DNA from: Palaemon carinicauda | Taxonomy: Eukaryota > Arthropoda > Malacostraca > Decapoda > Palaemonidae | Direction of reading: 5' to 3' | Assembly: GCF_036898095.1 (NCBI RefSeq) | Contig: NC_090766.1 | Span: 38,017,527 to 38,081,526 of the forward strand | Length of the DNA: 64,000 nt | Shown here: positions 10,914 to 22,429 of the stretch, one piece after another | Numbering within the stretch: position 1 is the stretch's first letter | Layout of the letters: each line of letters starts with the position of its first letter | Notes under the pieces: model-generated | What the model saw: the letters and a program-made list of their open reading frames with translations, nothing else | Database searches by the model: none | What the model was told of the DNA's origin: nothing | Position numbers and translations under genes: made by a program

Positions 10914-12844
10914 CTGCTTTCGCCTCCAGGCAGTAGGAGCCAGACTACTCAACTTCTGGCAAGCGTGGGAGAGAAGGGGAGCAGACCCTTGGTCGGTACA
11001 TCATCTAAAGGAGGGTTACAAAATCCCCTTTATGGGGAAACTTCCTTTGGTTTTAGCTCCAGTGGATCTCTCTCCCAGATACAGAGAGGAGGCAAAGAGA
11101 CAAGCATTAACAACTCAAGTGTCTCTAATGTTGGAGAAGGGGCCATAGAAAAGGGGCAGGACTTACATTCTCCTGGCTTTTACAACTGTCTGTTCCTGGT
11201 ACCCAAGAACTCGTGGGGGATGGCGTCCAGTCCTGGACGTGAGTGCATTAAACAAGTATGTCCAGAAGACGAAGTTCTCGATGGACACTTGGAAGTCAGT
11301 CCTGGCAGCGGTAAGAAAAGGCGACTGGATGGTCTCATTAGACCTCCAGGACACTTATTTTCACATCCCAATTCATCCGAGCTTTATGCATTATCTAAGG
11401 TTCGTATTCAAGGGAGAAGCCTTTCAATTTCGAGCCCTATGTTTTAGCTTCAGCACCGCCCTGCAAATATTTACGAAACTGATGCTCAATGTAGCAAAGA
11501 TTCTCCATTCAAGAGGCATCAGAGCCTCTCTGTATCTCGACGATTGGCTTCTCAGAGCTCACTCATACGATCACTGCCTGAAGGATCTCTAAACAACTTT
11601 GATTTAGTCTTACGAAAGAATTGGGTCTCCTTGTCAACAAGGAAAAGTCTCTTGATACCATCACAAGAGATTCTTTATTTGGGGATGGTGATTCGGAGTC
11701 GGGTTTTTCGGGCTTTTCCGTCTCCGTTAAGGACGGAACAAGCCAATTTGAAACTCCGATCTTTTCTAGGGAAAAGGAAGTGTTCGGCGAGGAAGTGGAT
11801 GAGTCCAATAGGAACCCTCTCCTCGTTGGAACAGTTTGTCTCTCTAGGAAGGCTGAACCTTCGTCCTCTCCAGTTTCACCTCAATCACCATTGGGACAAG
11901 GAGAAGGACCTAGAGACAATGAACATTCCAATTACAGAATCCCTCAAAAGCTGCCTTCGGTGGTGGAACGAGCCAGACAGATTCCAAGAAGGTTACCACT
12001 TAGTTCCAAAGAACCCAGACCTTGTGTTGTGTTCCGACGCCTCGGACACAGGGTGGGGAGCAACACTGGGCAAGTTGGAAGTCTCGGGGTTGTGGTTAGA
12101 GACTCGGAAGAACTTCCATATAAACCAGAAAGAATTGTTGGCAGTCCTGTTAGCCCTCAGAAGTTTTGAATGGTCAGTCCTAAACAAAGTGGTGCAGGTC
12201 AATGCCGACAACACCACAGCATTGGATTACATTGCCAAGCAAGGAGGAACTCACTCGATGTCCCTTTACGAAACTGCTATGAGTCTCCTCTTATCGGCAA
12301 AGGAAAGGAATGTGGTACTGATGATAAGGTTCATTCAAGGAGAAAGGAATGTAATGGCAGACAGCCTCAGCAGAAGAGGTCAGATTCTGTCCACAGAGTG
12401 GACGCTAAATCAACAAGTCTGCAAGAGTCTGTGGCAACTTTGGGGCCGACCATGCATAGACCTCTTCGCGACTTCAAAAACAAAGAGGCTAGAGATGTAT
12501 TGCTCCCTGGTACCAGATCTAGAAGCAGTCCACTAAGATGCTTTTCTGTTGGATTGGACCAATCGAGATACGTACGCTTTTCCACCATTCAAGATCCTGT
12601 ACAAGGTGGTACAAAAGTTTGTGTCCCATGAGGGGACCAGAATGACCCTAGTGGCCCCCTTTTGGCCCTCAAGGCAATGATTCACAGAGGTACTGGAATG
12701 GATGGTAGACACGCCAAGAAGTCTTCCATTAAGAGTGGATTTACTCAACAACCTCACTTGGATAGGTACCATCAAAGTCTCCAAAGTCTTCAGCTGACTG
12801 CCTTCAGACTATTGAAAGACTCACAAGAGCTAGAGGCTTTTTGA
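10861..12844 (+). pseudogene. DIRS element 1 reverse transcriptase-RNase H, frameshifted
   Basis: The RT N-terminus is readable at 10861-11148 and ends at a stop. A second frame from 11239 holds the catalytic core (SLDLQDTYFHIPI, then YLDDWLL) and stops at 11592. A third frame, 11544-12536, holds the rest of RT and RNase H (LCSDASDTGWGATL, KELLAV, NADNTTALDY, NVMADSLSRR). A fourth carries the post-RNase H tail to 12844. The motifs survive, but at least three frameshifts break the gene. It overlaps the end of gag, as in the siblings. Confidence 0.85.
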
Positions 12845-13163
12845 AGGAGGCAGCTAAAGCTTTTGTAAGAGCGAGGAGGACGTCAACCATCAAGGTTTAT
12901 CAATCCAAGTGGGAAGTGTTTAGAGAGTGGTGCAGAGTCAACTGTTTCCTCATCCAGTACCTCTGTAACTCAAATTGCTGACTTCCTGTTACACCTTCAA
13001 AGGAAGTGAAACTTTTCAACCTCGACCATTAAGGGATACAGGAGTATGTTAGCGACTGTATTCAGACACAGAAACCTGGACCTTTCAAATAATGAGGACT
13101 TGCGAGAACTACTTAGATCCTTTGATACGACAAAGCAACGCCACCAAGATTTACCAGCTTGAA
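12680..13163 (+). pseudogene. DIRS element 1 tyrosine recombinase, 5' fragment
   Basis: The N-terminal core-binding part can be read from about 12795 (CLQTIERLTRARGF, RTSTIKVYQSKWEVF). It becomes frameshifted and gains stops, then ends after a stretch matching DLLKSFETSKERR of the siblings. The catalytic R, HxxR and Tyr motifs lie beyond the truncation and are absent. Confidence 0.75.
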
Positions 13164-13170
13164 ATAAAAA

Positions 13171-13826
13171 TTACTTAGAGAACTGCACTTACTCCATGGA
13201 AGCCTAATGATGCAGGTACCGTACCTGGTTTATATGAAAAAGTAGCAGAAGCCAAATACATCTTTTTCAAGACCTGTACTCATAGGGAACATATAAGTAA
13301 CTTTATAGGGTGAAAACCCGAGGTATGTCGAACATCAACGTACGTCGGGTCTCTTGGAACCAATTAATGACGTGTGGGTATTACTGTATTAGAGAAAATA
13401 ATATAAGAGATATGGTTAGCAATTCCAGAAAAGGAACGATAACTACATAGAAATTTGCACAGGTTAAATGTAGGGAAATTCTCATAAATGATAAATGGTT
13501 AATTTCCTTAAGGAGGCAAAAATAAAGGTGAAACTAGGTGTCAATTATCTCCGCAAGTAACCTGGAAAAATATGCAGTGCATTCAATTTAGCTGAAATTG
13601 ATACACAGTATATCAGTGGAAGAATTACATACAATTGCTTATCGGAATGGATTCCAAATACTGTAATTTGTCGACAAGTCTTGTAGTAATGAAATTTAAA
13701 TTTTAAACCGACCTACTATTATTTGTTTGTTCTAACACTGTTAGTATCTTTCTTTGGCTAATATTATCTTTAATTGATTTTTCTTTCAGACATGCTAAGC
13801 TCCTTCCTCTGTTTGTCAATATAGGG
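13171..13826. other. AT-rich non-coding DNA
   Basis: No open frame or repeat that I recognise lies between the truncated DIRS element and the next SINE. Confidence 0.5.
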
Positions 13827-14036
13827 TTTTGGTGGCCTAAGAGTTAATGTCCCTGACTAGTGATCACTAGACTGGAGTTCGAGTCCCACTCAAAACACGT
13901 TAGTTCCTTTGCGAGCTAAGGAGGGAGATTTAAGGGAGCCGATAGGTCTACCTGCTGAGTCATCAGCAGCCTTTGCTTGGCCCTCCCTGGTTCTAGCTTG
14001 GTTGGAGAGGGGTCTTGGGTGCTGATCATATATATA
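13827..14036 (+). mobile_element. tRNA-derived SINE, copy 2, left part
   Basis: Plus-strand head with TGGCCTAAGAGTTAATG (A-box region) and GTTCGAGTCCC (B box). The body runs through GAGTCATCAGCAGCC to GCTGATCATATATA. It breaks at the TA dinucleotide 14035-14036, where the Tigger-like element begins. It resumes at 15960. Confidence 0.8.
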
Positions 14037-14552
14037 CAGTGATACCTCTGGATACGAAAGTTTCTGCTTACGAAAAATTCAGGATGCGAAAAGTGATTCG
14101 AAGATTTTTATGCCCCAGGATACGGATAAAATTTCAGGATACGAAAACCTTACGAGATCCCAACTCTTCGCCGAGAGTAATTTTAAAAAGCGCGCGCCGC
14201 CTGACTTAGAACTTGGGTAGACTCACTTACAGCCTCCCGCTCACCCATTGGTTATCTCCCTACTCAGACGCTAGCTGACGCCATAAGATCCTGCTTTCCT
14301 ATTGGTCGGCAACTATCCCAGCTTGCCTACGCACGGGTGTTCATCTCTCTCTCTCTCTTTTCGTTCCGACCGCGGTATCGTTAACAGACATTGTGTGCTT
14401 TCGCTTGTTTGACTTAGTGTTAATATACAGTACATTCGTACGCCACGTGTTATCGTTAATAAACATTCGTTACTGTGCACTGTACTGTATTAGTGTTTAC
14501 TATACATAGACTGTATATAACGTTACGTAGTGTATTATATTACGTTTGCCTA

Positions 14553-14741
14553 ACGCATTTTAGAAATGTGTTGAAAAGTAGGCAGAAACAAGCTTCAATG
14601 GATAGTTTCTTATTAAAGAGGCCAGCGGTATTAGTAGGCCAAGACGAAGGTGAAAGTAAAGAAAAGAAACAGAAAAGAGGAAGGGATGAAGAATTAGAAG
14701 GTGAAAGTAAAGAAAAGAAACAGAAAAAAGAAAGTGAATGA
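14553..14741 (+). pseudogene. pogo-type transposase C-terminal tail, copy 1 (PCNA-box-like)
   Basis: The frame reads THFRNVLKSRQKQASMDSFL, then LKRPA and an acidic/lysine-rich tail (DEGESKEKKQKRGRDEE). QASMDSFL at 14589-14612 fits the PCNA-interacting consensus Q-x-x-hydrophobic-x-x-aromatic, with Leu in the last position. Pogo-family transposases are known to end in such a motif. No catalytic domain precedes it. The tail ends early, in KKESE, because of an indel. Confidence 0.65.
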
Positions 14742-15001
14742 AGAAGTAGAAGAGATTTAGAAAATAAGAAAAACGTAAAGTTATAAAAAAGCAAAAAAAC
14801 AATTCAATTTTAAGTTTTGTTACCGTTAAGTGTTAAAGTAATTTTTTCTTTCATTTTATAGTTTTCCATACGTAATGTTAAGTGTTAATTATTTCTTCCA
14901 TTTTTTTATTTCGTAAAGTTTAAGTGTTAATGTGTTAAGTGTGTAAATTACTGTACGTAGTCTGTCACTTGTTACGTAGTGTATTATATTACGTTTGCCT
15001 A

Positions 15002-15208
15002 ACGCATTTTAGAAATGTGTTGAAAAGTAGGCAGAAACAAGCTTCAATGGATAGTTTCTTATTAAAGAGGCCAGCGGTATTAGTAGGCCAAGACGAAGGT
15101 GAAAGTGAAGAAAAGAAACAGAAAAGAGGAAGGGATGAAGAATTAGAAGGTGAAAGTAAAGAAAAGAAACAGAAAAAAGAAAGTGATGAAGAAGTGGAAG
15201 AGATTTAG
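15002..15208 (+). pseudogene. pogo-type transposase C-terminal tail, copy 2 (PCNA-box-like)
   Basis: This is the duplicate of the tail 449 bp upstream, with the same QASMDSFL box at 15038-15061. Here the acidic end is complete (KKESDEEVEEI, stop at 15208). The difference shows which copy is closer to the ancestral terminus. No start codon or domain upstream suggests an independent protein. Confidence 0.65.
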
Positions 15209-15959
15209 AAAATAAGAAAAACGTAAAGTTATAAAAAAGCAAAAAAAAAATTCAATTTTAAGTTTTATGTTACCGTTAAGTGTTAAAGTAATTTTTTCTT
15301 TCATTTTATAGTTTTCCATACGTAATGTTAAGTGTTAATTATTTCTTCCATTTTTTATTTCGTAAAGTTTAAGTGTTAATGTGTTAAGTGTGTAAATTAC
15401 TGTGCGTAGTCTGTCACTTGTTACGTTTTCTGCCTTATGCCATCCTCCTCTTCCGCGACTTCGCTATCGGACATCGTCTCAATCAAAAGGTAAGTTTCAA
15501 CTTTTTTGTTACACTAATTAACTGTAACCTGTTTTTTAGAGTGTACAGGTATCAATAATTAATTTAGGTGTAGTACAGGTAACAATACACCTTCACTGAT
15601 CTAAATGCTTTACGTACATACAGTACCGTAACTTTTATACAGTAGTAAAGAAAACGGACCGTTTTCTTTGGGCTTGGGGGGGATAACTTGGCTAGAACTA
15701 CATTATTGAATAATCTCATAGTGGTTTCTGGAATGGATTAGGCTGTTTTTAACGGTTGTGTTAATTATTGAATGATAGAAATGGCTGCATTGCATGTTTA
15801 TTACTACAGTTTAGCGTGTTTATGAAAGAAAGGGTGACTTTTTATAAGGCTTGGAACGGATTAGGCTATTTACATGTAAAACACGACTCAGGATACGAAA
15901 ATATCAGGATACGAAACCGCATCCTGAACGGATTAATTTCGTATCCTGAGGCATCACTG

Positions 15960-16047
15960 TATATGGTCAGTCTCTAGGGTATTGTCCTGCTTGCTAGGGT
16001 AATGTCACTGTCCCTTGCCTCTGCCATTCATGGTTGGCCTTTAATGT
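15960..16047 (+). mobile_element. tRNA-derived SINE, copy 2, right part
   Basis: It resumes with TATATGGTCAGTCTCTAGGG and continues through GTCACTGTCCCTTGCCTCTG to CCATTCATGG. This matches the minus-strand order of copy 1, so the two parts are one SINE split by the transposon. Confidence 0.8.
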
Positions 16048-16626
16048 TCCATTGAATCTCTCCACTTTCCTTTTCTTTTGATCACAACAGTTTTGAGGTG
16101 TTTATACTATAGCAGTAAAGCCCGTTTTGCCTTGGTAGCTTTGACTATTCTGTTAATGGACCACTTTTCTATTTTGGGGGTTAAATATTTTTGTCTTTTC
16201 AAACTTAGCTAAGCAATATAGTTATAGGTGTATGCAAATGTCTGGGGTGGTTACATTAATTTCAAAATTCAGTGATTTTTTCATGTATATTTTTCTGTTC
16301 ATCTTGTTTTGGAAATTCATTTTAGCAAAAGCCTTCATTGTCATTTCAGTTTATTCACCAGTGGCTGTATCCTGTGGGGAAAAAAAGTTTTACATCATGG
16401 CAAAAAATATTCTTTTATTATTTTATTTTTGGTTGAAGCTCTAAGAATGAACAGCACGTTAGTTCCAGGTACGTATTGAAATACAGGTATTGAATTTTAG
16501 TTTAAAAGTTAGGTTAACTTAATTAAAGTACTCCACATTTTTTCTTGGATTAAGTTTATAGCTTTTATTTTAGCCTTTGGATATATTTCTACTGCCCATG
16601 TGGTAATGTATTCTGTTCACTCATGT
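16048..16626. other. AT-rich non-coding DNA
   Basis: The only frame here, 70 codons at 16232-16444, is hydrophobic and AT-driven and has no recognisable domain. The DIRS element 2 left end follows directly. Confidence 0.45.
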
Positions 16627-16806
16627 ATTTTTAAATATTTAACTTAGCCGGTGAATATATAATAGCTGCAACTCTGCGGCTCGACAGAAAACAAACTCAA
16701 AAAACTCGCGAGCGATCGCTATGAAGGTTGCGGGTGTGCCCACCAGCGCCAACTGTCGGCCAGATACCACTCTTGTATGTAAACAAAACCTTCAATTCTT
16801 CTCTGT
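16627..16806 (+). repeat. element 2 left inverted terminal repeat
   Basis: The outer part (TTAAATATTTAACTTAGCCGG) is complementary to the first half of the internal complementary region. The inner part, with GCGAGCGATCGCTATGAAGG and TGTAAACAAAACCTTCAATT, is complementary to 22967-23105. Confidence 0.85.
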
Positions 16807-17005
16807 CGACGTTGACGACAAGACGTATTCATACTCGCTGTAGAACCTGGAGTTTTCCCATCATATTTGGTGAAGTACTTTATTTTGGTTTGAGCTTTCG
16901 CAGTACAGGTGTTTTTCCTCAACATAAACTCTTGAACTCTTTATTGAATCGGATTATTTGTTGATGACTTGGATTGTTTTTGGAATTTTCTTTGACTAAT
17001 TCAAA

Positions 17006-19473
17006 ATGGCTGACCCTTCTCAAGTACCTAGATTTCGAAAGTGTAATGCTAGGGACTGTAATAGGCGTCTTCCAAAGGCTTCTCTCGACCCACATACTGT
17101 TTGTTCCAATTGTCGGGGTAAAACCTGTCAATTGGGAGATCGGTGTGAGGAATGCGTGGGCCTTTCGGAATTCGATTGGCTCGAATTCGATAAATATACA
17201 CGTAGACTAGAGAGAGATAGGGTAAGGAGAAGTTCATCTAGGTCCGTAGATTTTTCCTCTCCACATGCCCCTGAACCTAATCCTTCCCCTGTAGTGGTTG
17301 TTCCTAACCCCCCTTCTAGCACTCAGGAACCGTCTATGCAAGACATGTTACGTGCTATTCATGCCTTGGGGGAGAGAGTTGAAGCGTTAGCAAGTGACCG
17401 TAATCAACTCATGGCTGACGTGAAGGAACTTAAGTGCCATAGTGCCACGGCGGAAAGTGGGAAAGTGATTAGTGCGCAAAGTGTTGTGAACAGTGTTGCG
17501 CTTGAGGGTTCGTCTGTTCGTGCCTGTCGTTCACCTAGTCCGGGACCTCTTGCAAGCTCCCAAGCCCAGGGGAGAAGCAATGTCGTACGACTTATGGGTT
17601 CGAGAGGCCTTGATCAGCGAACAGACGTTCCCTCTATGGTATCAGGCGTATCTCGTCAAGATCGCCCCTACCATAAGACGAGAGAGCCCATTTTTACCTC
17701 GTCTTCCGAAGGCTTTTCACGCAAGAAACCATGGAGCAAGGTTTCTAGGCCTCTTAAACGCAAGTCGGTCCCTTCAGGACAGGTCCAACGTCCTGGATGT
17801 AGTCATTGGGACAGTTCGGACCCGTTGCTGTCATCGGATGACTGCTCGCCGCCTAAGCAAGGCAAAGTTGTGCCGTCTCAGACGCTAACCCCGTCTGTTA
17901 CCGCACCCGTTCCCGTAGAGGCGTAGACCCTAAATGGGTTATACTGCAGGACATGCAGTCTAAGCTTGCGTCCCTTATGGAAGACTACAATGCAGCTAAG
18001 GTTTCCGTTGAGCCTAGCCGTTTATCTCATAGAGATCCTGGCCTTCAGTCACCCAAGCGTTCTGTTGTGCGTCCAGTTGACGTTGGTGTAGCCATCTCAC
18101 GTCAAACGGTTGGGTTAGTACCACACTCGATGCGGTCTCGTGTGGATTTTCAGACGCATGTGGACGTTAGGCAACTCGCTGATGCGCCTGGTGACGTTCA
18201 GGACGTTCGCCAACCATCAGAGTTGACTTGTTTTGACGCGGTGCGTCAACCTCCGCAACCTAGAGTTGTTTTGACTGCACAACCTAGGCGGTCTAAGCAG
18301 TCTCGGGTGGACGCTGTGCGTCCTCACGCACCTGTTGTTGTTGACAGTTCCCAGACTGTCAAGCAGTTTCAGGACGCTGCGTCCTGCTCCGCCACTTATG
18401 CACCAGTGCGGGCGGACGCTGCGTGTCAAGCATTGCCAACCCCTTTGCTGGTTTCTCATCAGTTGTCAGATGAGGAACTTTCGGATGAGGACGTTGCTGA
18501 CCCTCAGCCTGAGGATCATCCTTCAGATATTGATGAGCCTAGAGCAGTTCCGCCATCTATGGACTTTAAAAAAGTCATGCTCATTTTTAAAGAGTTGTTT
18601 CCTGAACACTTTGTCTCTGTGGCTCCTCGTTCGCCGCCGTCTGAGTTTGTTTTAGGCGTACCTGCTGACTTGCCAGCCTTTACAAAACTCGTTCTCTCTC
18701 GCTCATCCAAGAGAGCTTTACGGCTGTTAGGCGATTGGTTGGAAACCAAGAGGAGTTTAGGGAAGACGGCCTTTGCCTTCCCCCCATCTAAACTCTCGTC
18801 TAGATCGAGCGTCTGGTATGCCACGGGAGAAGTTCTCGGCTTGGGAGTTCCTGCCTCTGCCCAGGGCGACTTCTCAAGTCTTGTAGACTCTCCCCGCCGC
18901 CTAGCCATGAGACGCTCGAAGATTAGTTGGTCATCCTCAGACCTTGACCATCTACTTAAAGGCATTTTTAGGGCGTTTGAAGTTTTCAACTTCCTTGACT
19001 GGTGTTTGGGAGCCTTGAGTAGGAAAATCTCATTGGCCGATAGAGATGTCTCCTTACTCATTATGTCCTGCATGGATAAGGCCATCCGCGATGGATCCAA
19101 TGAGCTCTCCTCCTCGTTTACTTCAGGAGTCCTAAAGAAACGAGAGTCTCTGTGCTCTTTTCTGTCAGCAGGAGTGACGCCCTGTCAACGATCTGAGCTA
19201 CTCTTTGCCCCTTTGTCTAAGTTCTTGTTTCCTGAACTTTTGGTTAAGGACATAGCGTTGTCTCTAGTTCAGAAGGACACCCATGACTTGGTTGCGTCTT
19301 CGGCTCGCAAAGGGACCCCTTCGTCTGCCTTTTCTGCTAGACCTAGGATAGACACTCCAGCGTCCAGGTTTATTCCGCCCTTTCGTGGCAGAGCCCCCAG
19401 CAGGGGAAGTACTCGTGCCGAAGGAAAGAGAGGAAAGAGGAAAGGAACCAAGTCCTCGCGTGGCAGAGTCTGA
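17006..19473 (+). pseudogene. DIRS element 2 gag-like protein, one frameshift
   Basis: Start at ATG 17006 (MADPSQVP), shared with element 3. The N-terminus is cysteine-rich: C13, C18, H30, C33, C36, C41, C47 and C50, a likely zinc-binding fold. A basic LERDRVRRSSSRS segment follows. An apparent 8-nt insertion near 17920 produces a stop at 17924-17926, where element 3 reads straight through. The second part, 17953-19473, keeps the conserved core (EVLGLGVPASAQGDFSSLVD, IMSCMDKAIRDGSNEL) and an Arg/Gly-rich C-terminus. Gag-like proteins bind element RNA. The intact version would be about 820 residues. Confidence 0.8.
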
Positions 19474-21530
19474 CTGCCCGCAGCTTCAGACAGCAGTAGG
19501 TGCCAGACTCAAGAACTTCTGGCGAGCCTGGGAGAAGAGAGGCGCAGATCAACAGTCTGTGAGGTTGCTCAGGGAGGGGTACAAAATCCCATTTGTACGC
19601 AAACCTCCTCTAGCGACTTCCCCCATCGATCTCTCTCCCAGGTACCGAGAGGAAGCAAAGAGACAAGCCCTGAAACTAGAAGTGTCTTTTGCTAGAGAAG
19701 GGAGCGGTGGTCAAAGTCTCGGACCTTCAATCACCGGGGTTTTACAACCGTCTCTTCCTAGTACCGAAGAAGACAGGAGGTTGGAGACCGGTGCTAGACG
19801 TCAGTGCCCTGAACGTCTTTGTCACAAAGACAAAGTTCACCATGGAGACCACGAAGTCAGTCTTAGCAGCGGTCAGAAAGGGAGACTGGATGGTCTCTCT
19901 AGACCTAAGAGACGCTTACTTCCACATCCCCATTCACTCAGATTCCCAACCTTTTCTGAGATTTGTGTTCGACAATGTGGTGTACCAGTTTCGGGCCCTG
20001 TGCTTTGGCCTAAGTCCTGCTCCTCTCGTGTTTACGAGGCTTATGAGGAATGTGGCAAAATTCCTCCATTTATCGGGTATCCGAGCCTCCCTTTATTTGG
20101 ACGACTGGCTTCTCAGAGCCTCGTCCAGTCATCGCTGTCTGAAGGATCTCAATTGGACATTGGATCTGACCAAGGAATTGGGACTTTTGGTCAACTTGGA
20201 AAAGTCCCAGCTGATCCCATCCCAAACTATACTGTATTTAGGGATGGAGATTCGCAGTCCAGTTTTTCGGGCTTTTCCATCTGCCCCCAGAATAGATCAA
20301 GCCTTGCTCGTAATCCAAAGGATGTTGAAGAGAGAACGTTGCTCAGTCAGGAATTGGATGAGTCTAGTAGGAACTCTATCATCCCTGGAGCAGTTTGTCC
20401 CGCTAGGAAGGCTACACCTCCGACCTCTACAATTCCATCTAGCTTTTCACTGGAAAAAGGACAAGACGCTAGAGGCGGTCTCGATCCCGATTTCCGAAAC
20501 AGTAAAGACTTGCCTGAATTGGTGGAAAGACAATATCAGTCTACGAGAGGGTCTTCCCCTAGCAGTTCAGAAACCAAACCACGTTCTATTTTCAGACGCA
20601 TCGGATTTGGGTTGGGGTGCGACACTGGACGGTCGGGAATGCTCAGGTCTGTGGACCGCAGGTCAGAGGAGCATGCACATCAACGGCAAGGAGCTTTTGG
20701 CAGTTCACCTGGCCTTGATGAGCTTCGAGAGTCTCCTTCGAGACAAAGTGGTGGAGATCAACTCGGACAACACCACAACCTTGGCGTACATTTCCAAACA
20801 AGGAGGCACCCACTCCCTATCTCTGTACGAGATCGCAAGGGACCTGCTCATCTGGTCAAGAGATCGAGGCATCTCCCTGGTAACGAGGTTTATCCAGGGC
20901 AACTTGAACGTTCTAGCAGATTGCCTCAGTCGGAGAGGTCAGGTAATTTCTACCGAATGGACCCTCCACAAGGATGTGTGCAAGATGCTTTGGGCGACTT
21001 GGGGTCAACCCACCATAGACCTCTTTGCAACCTCGATGACCAAGAGGCTTCCAATCTATTGCTCTCCAGTCCCAGACCCAGCAGCAATACATATAGATGC
21101 CTTTCTCCTAGATTGGTCTCACCTAGACCTATACGCATTCCCACCATTCAAGATTGTCAACAAGGTACTGCAGAAATTCGCCTCTCACGAAGGGACAAGG
21201 TTGACGTTAGTTGCTCCCCTCTGGCCCGCGAGAGAATGGTTCACCGAGGTACTTCGATGGCTGGTAGACTTTCCAAGAAGTCTTCCTCTAAGAGTAGACC
21301 TATTACGTCAGCCCCACGTAAAGAAGGTACACCAAAGCCTCCACGCTCTTCGTCTGACTGCCTTCAGACTATCGAAAGACTCTCTAGAGCTAGAGGCTTT
21401 TCGAAGGAGGCAGCCAGTGCGATTGCAAGAGCGAGGAGAGCTTCTACCATTAGAGTTTACCAATCGAAGTGGGAAATCTTCCGAGACTGGTGCAAGTCAG
21501 TATCTGTATCCTCGTCCAGTACCTCTGTAG
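19385..21530 (+). pseudogene. DIRS element 2 reverse transcriptase-RNase H, one frameshift
   Basis: The N-terminal part (AESDCPQLQTAVGARLKNFW) is in one frame until about 19686. A 2-nt deletion there, relative to element 3, moves the rest to the frame 19689-21530 (613 codons). Counting from 19689, RT motif A lies in SLDLRDAYFHIP (Asp72) and the YLDDW active site at 136-140. RNase H follows with FSDASDLGWGAT, KELLAV, NSDNTTTLAY and NVLADCLSRR, giving the D-E-D-D set. A conserved tail (LYAFPPFKIVNKVL) overlaps the recombinase start. The gene overlaps gag by about 90 nt. Confidence 0.88.
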
Positions 21531-22429
21531 CCCAAATCGCTGATTTTCTCTTATACCTGAGAAGAGTTCGCTCCCTTTCAGCTCCCACGATCAAGGGCTA
21601 CAGGAGCATGTTGGCTTCGGTCTTCCGGCATAGAGGCTTAGATCTTTCCAACAATAAAGATCTACAAGATCTCCTTAAGTCTTTTGAGACCTCTAAGGAA
21701 CGTCGTTTGGCTACACCTGGATGGAACTTAGACGTGGTCCTAAAATTCCTCATGTCAGACAGGTTTGAGCCTTTACATTCAGCCTCCCTGAAGGATCTCA
21801 CTCTTAAGACTCTTTTCCTGGTGTGCTTGGCCTCGGCTAAAAGAGTCAGTGAGCTTCATGCCTTCAGCAAGAACATCGGTTTTTCGACAGAAAAAGCCAC
21901 TTGTTCTCTTCAACTTGGTTTCCTGGCCAAGAATGAACTGCCTTCTCGTCCTTGGCCTAAATCTTTTGATATTCCTAGCTTATCAGAGATCGTAGGCAAC
22001 GAACTAGAGAGAGTATTATGCCCCGTTAGAGCTCTTAAGTTCTATTTAGCTCGTACTAAGCCTTTACGAGGTAAATCTGAAGCGTTATGGTGTTCGGTTA
22101 AGAAACCATCCTTACCTATGTCAAAGAATGCTTTGTCATATTTTATCAGATTTTTAATACGAGAAGCTCATTCCCACTTGAATGAGGAAGACCGATCTTT
22201 GCTTAAGGTTAAGACGCACGAGATTAGAGCTATAGGAACTTCCGTGGCCTTCAAGCAAAATAGATCTCTGCAAAGTATCATGGACGCGACCTTTTGGAGA
22301 AGCAAGTCAGTGTTCGCGTCATTTTACTTGAAAGATGTCCAGACTCTTTACGAGGACTGCTACACACTGGGTCCATTCGTAGCAGCGAGTGCAGTAGTGG
22401 GTGAGGGTTCAACCACTACACTTCCCTAA
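21236..22429 (+). CDS. DIRS element 2 tyrosine recombinase, open (397 aa)
   Basis: Start chosen at ATG 21236 (MVHRGTSMAG). The same ATG is conserved in element 3, and both proteins are 397 residues. The frame is open further upstream only as a shadow of RT-RH. The core-binding region (RASTIRVYQSKWEIFRDW) precedes the catalytic domain. The first Arg lies in ASAKRVSELHAFS, the H-x-x-R motif in THEIRAIGTSVAF, and the nucleophile Tyr in FWRSKSVFASFYLKD. It would integrate a circular DNA copy by site-specific recombination. The 5' end overlaps RT-RH by about 295 nt in the -1 frame, so translation probably needs re-initiation or frameshifting. Confidence 0.88.
   Translation: MVHRGTSMAGRLSKKSSSKSRPITSAPRKEGTPKPPRSSSDCLQTIERLSRARGFSKEAASAIARARRASTIRVYQSKWEIFRDWCKSVSVSSSSTSVAQIADFLLYLRRVRSLSAPTIKGYRSMLASVFRHRGLDLSNNKDLQDLLKSFETSKERRLATPGWNLDVVLKFLMSDRFEPLHSASLKDLTLKTLFLVCLASAKRVSELHAFSKNIGFSTEKATCSLQLGFLAKNELPSRPWPKSFDIPSLSEIVGNELERVLCPVRALKFYLARTKPLRGKSEALWCSVKKPSLPMSKNALSYFIRFLIREAHSHLNEEDRSLLKVKTHEIRAIGTSVAFKQNRSLQSIMDATFWRSKSVFASFYLKDVQTLYEDCYTLGPFVAASAVVGEGSTTTLP

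Larger units (their letters stand above)
7495..13170 (+). mobile_element. DIRS retrotransposon, element 1 (decayed, 3' truncated)
   Basis: The order is gag, RT-RNase H, tyrosine recombinase, as in elements 2 and 3, but with many frameshifts and stops. The left end near 7495 carries GGCTTACCCGGTAGTTATAT, related to the TTACCCGGTGA-type termini of the siblings. The element stops inside the recombinase near 13170, so its right terminal repeat and internal complementary region are missing. It is the oldest of the three same-strand copies. Confidence 0.85.
14522..15421. repeat. 449-bp tandem duplication inside the nested transposon
   Basis: GTTACGTAGTGTATTATATT occurs at 14522 and again at 14971. 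The two units are almost identical to their ends (GTCTGTCACTTGTTACG). They differ by a few indels, including the one that removes the second E-E-I tail from the first coding copy, and by scattered substitutions. The duplication is recent relative to the element. Confidence 0.9.
14037..15959 (+). mobile_element. Tigger/pogo-like transposon nested in the SINE
   Basis: The left end reads CAGTGATACCTCTGGATACG. The complement of the right end reads CAGTGATGCCTCAGGATACG. TA flanks both sides (14035-14036 and 15960-15961). Additional GGATACGAAA motifs sit just inside both ends. The interior lacks the transposase DNA-binding and DDE domains. It keeps only a C-terminal tail, present twice because of a 449-bp tandem duplication. 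It is therefore an internally deleted, non-autonomous derivative. Confidence 0.9.

Noticed and set aside
19690..21235. Middle part of the 1014-codon frame 19385-22429 as part of a recombinase polyprotein
   Set aside because: Its translation is low in domain signal and is the shadow of RT-RNase H in the overlapping frame. Only the N-terminal 100 and C-terminal 397 codons are meaningful, and they belong to different genes.
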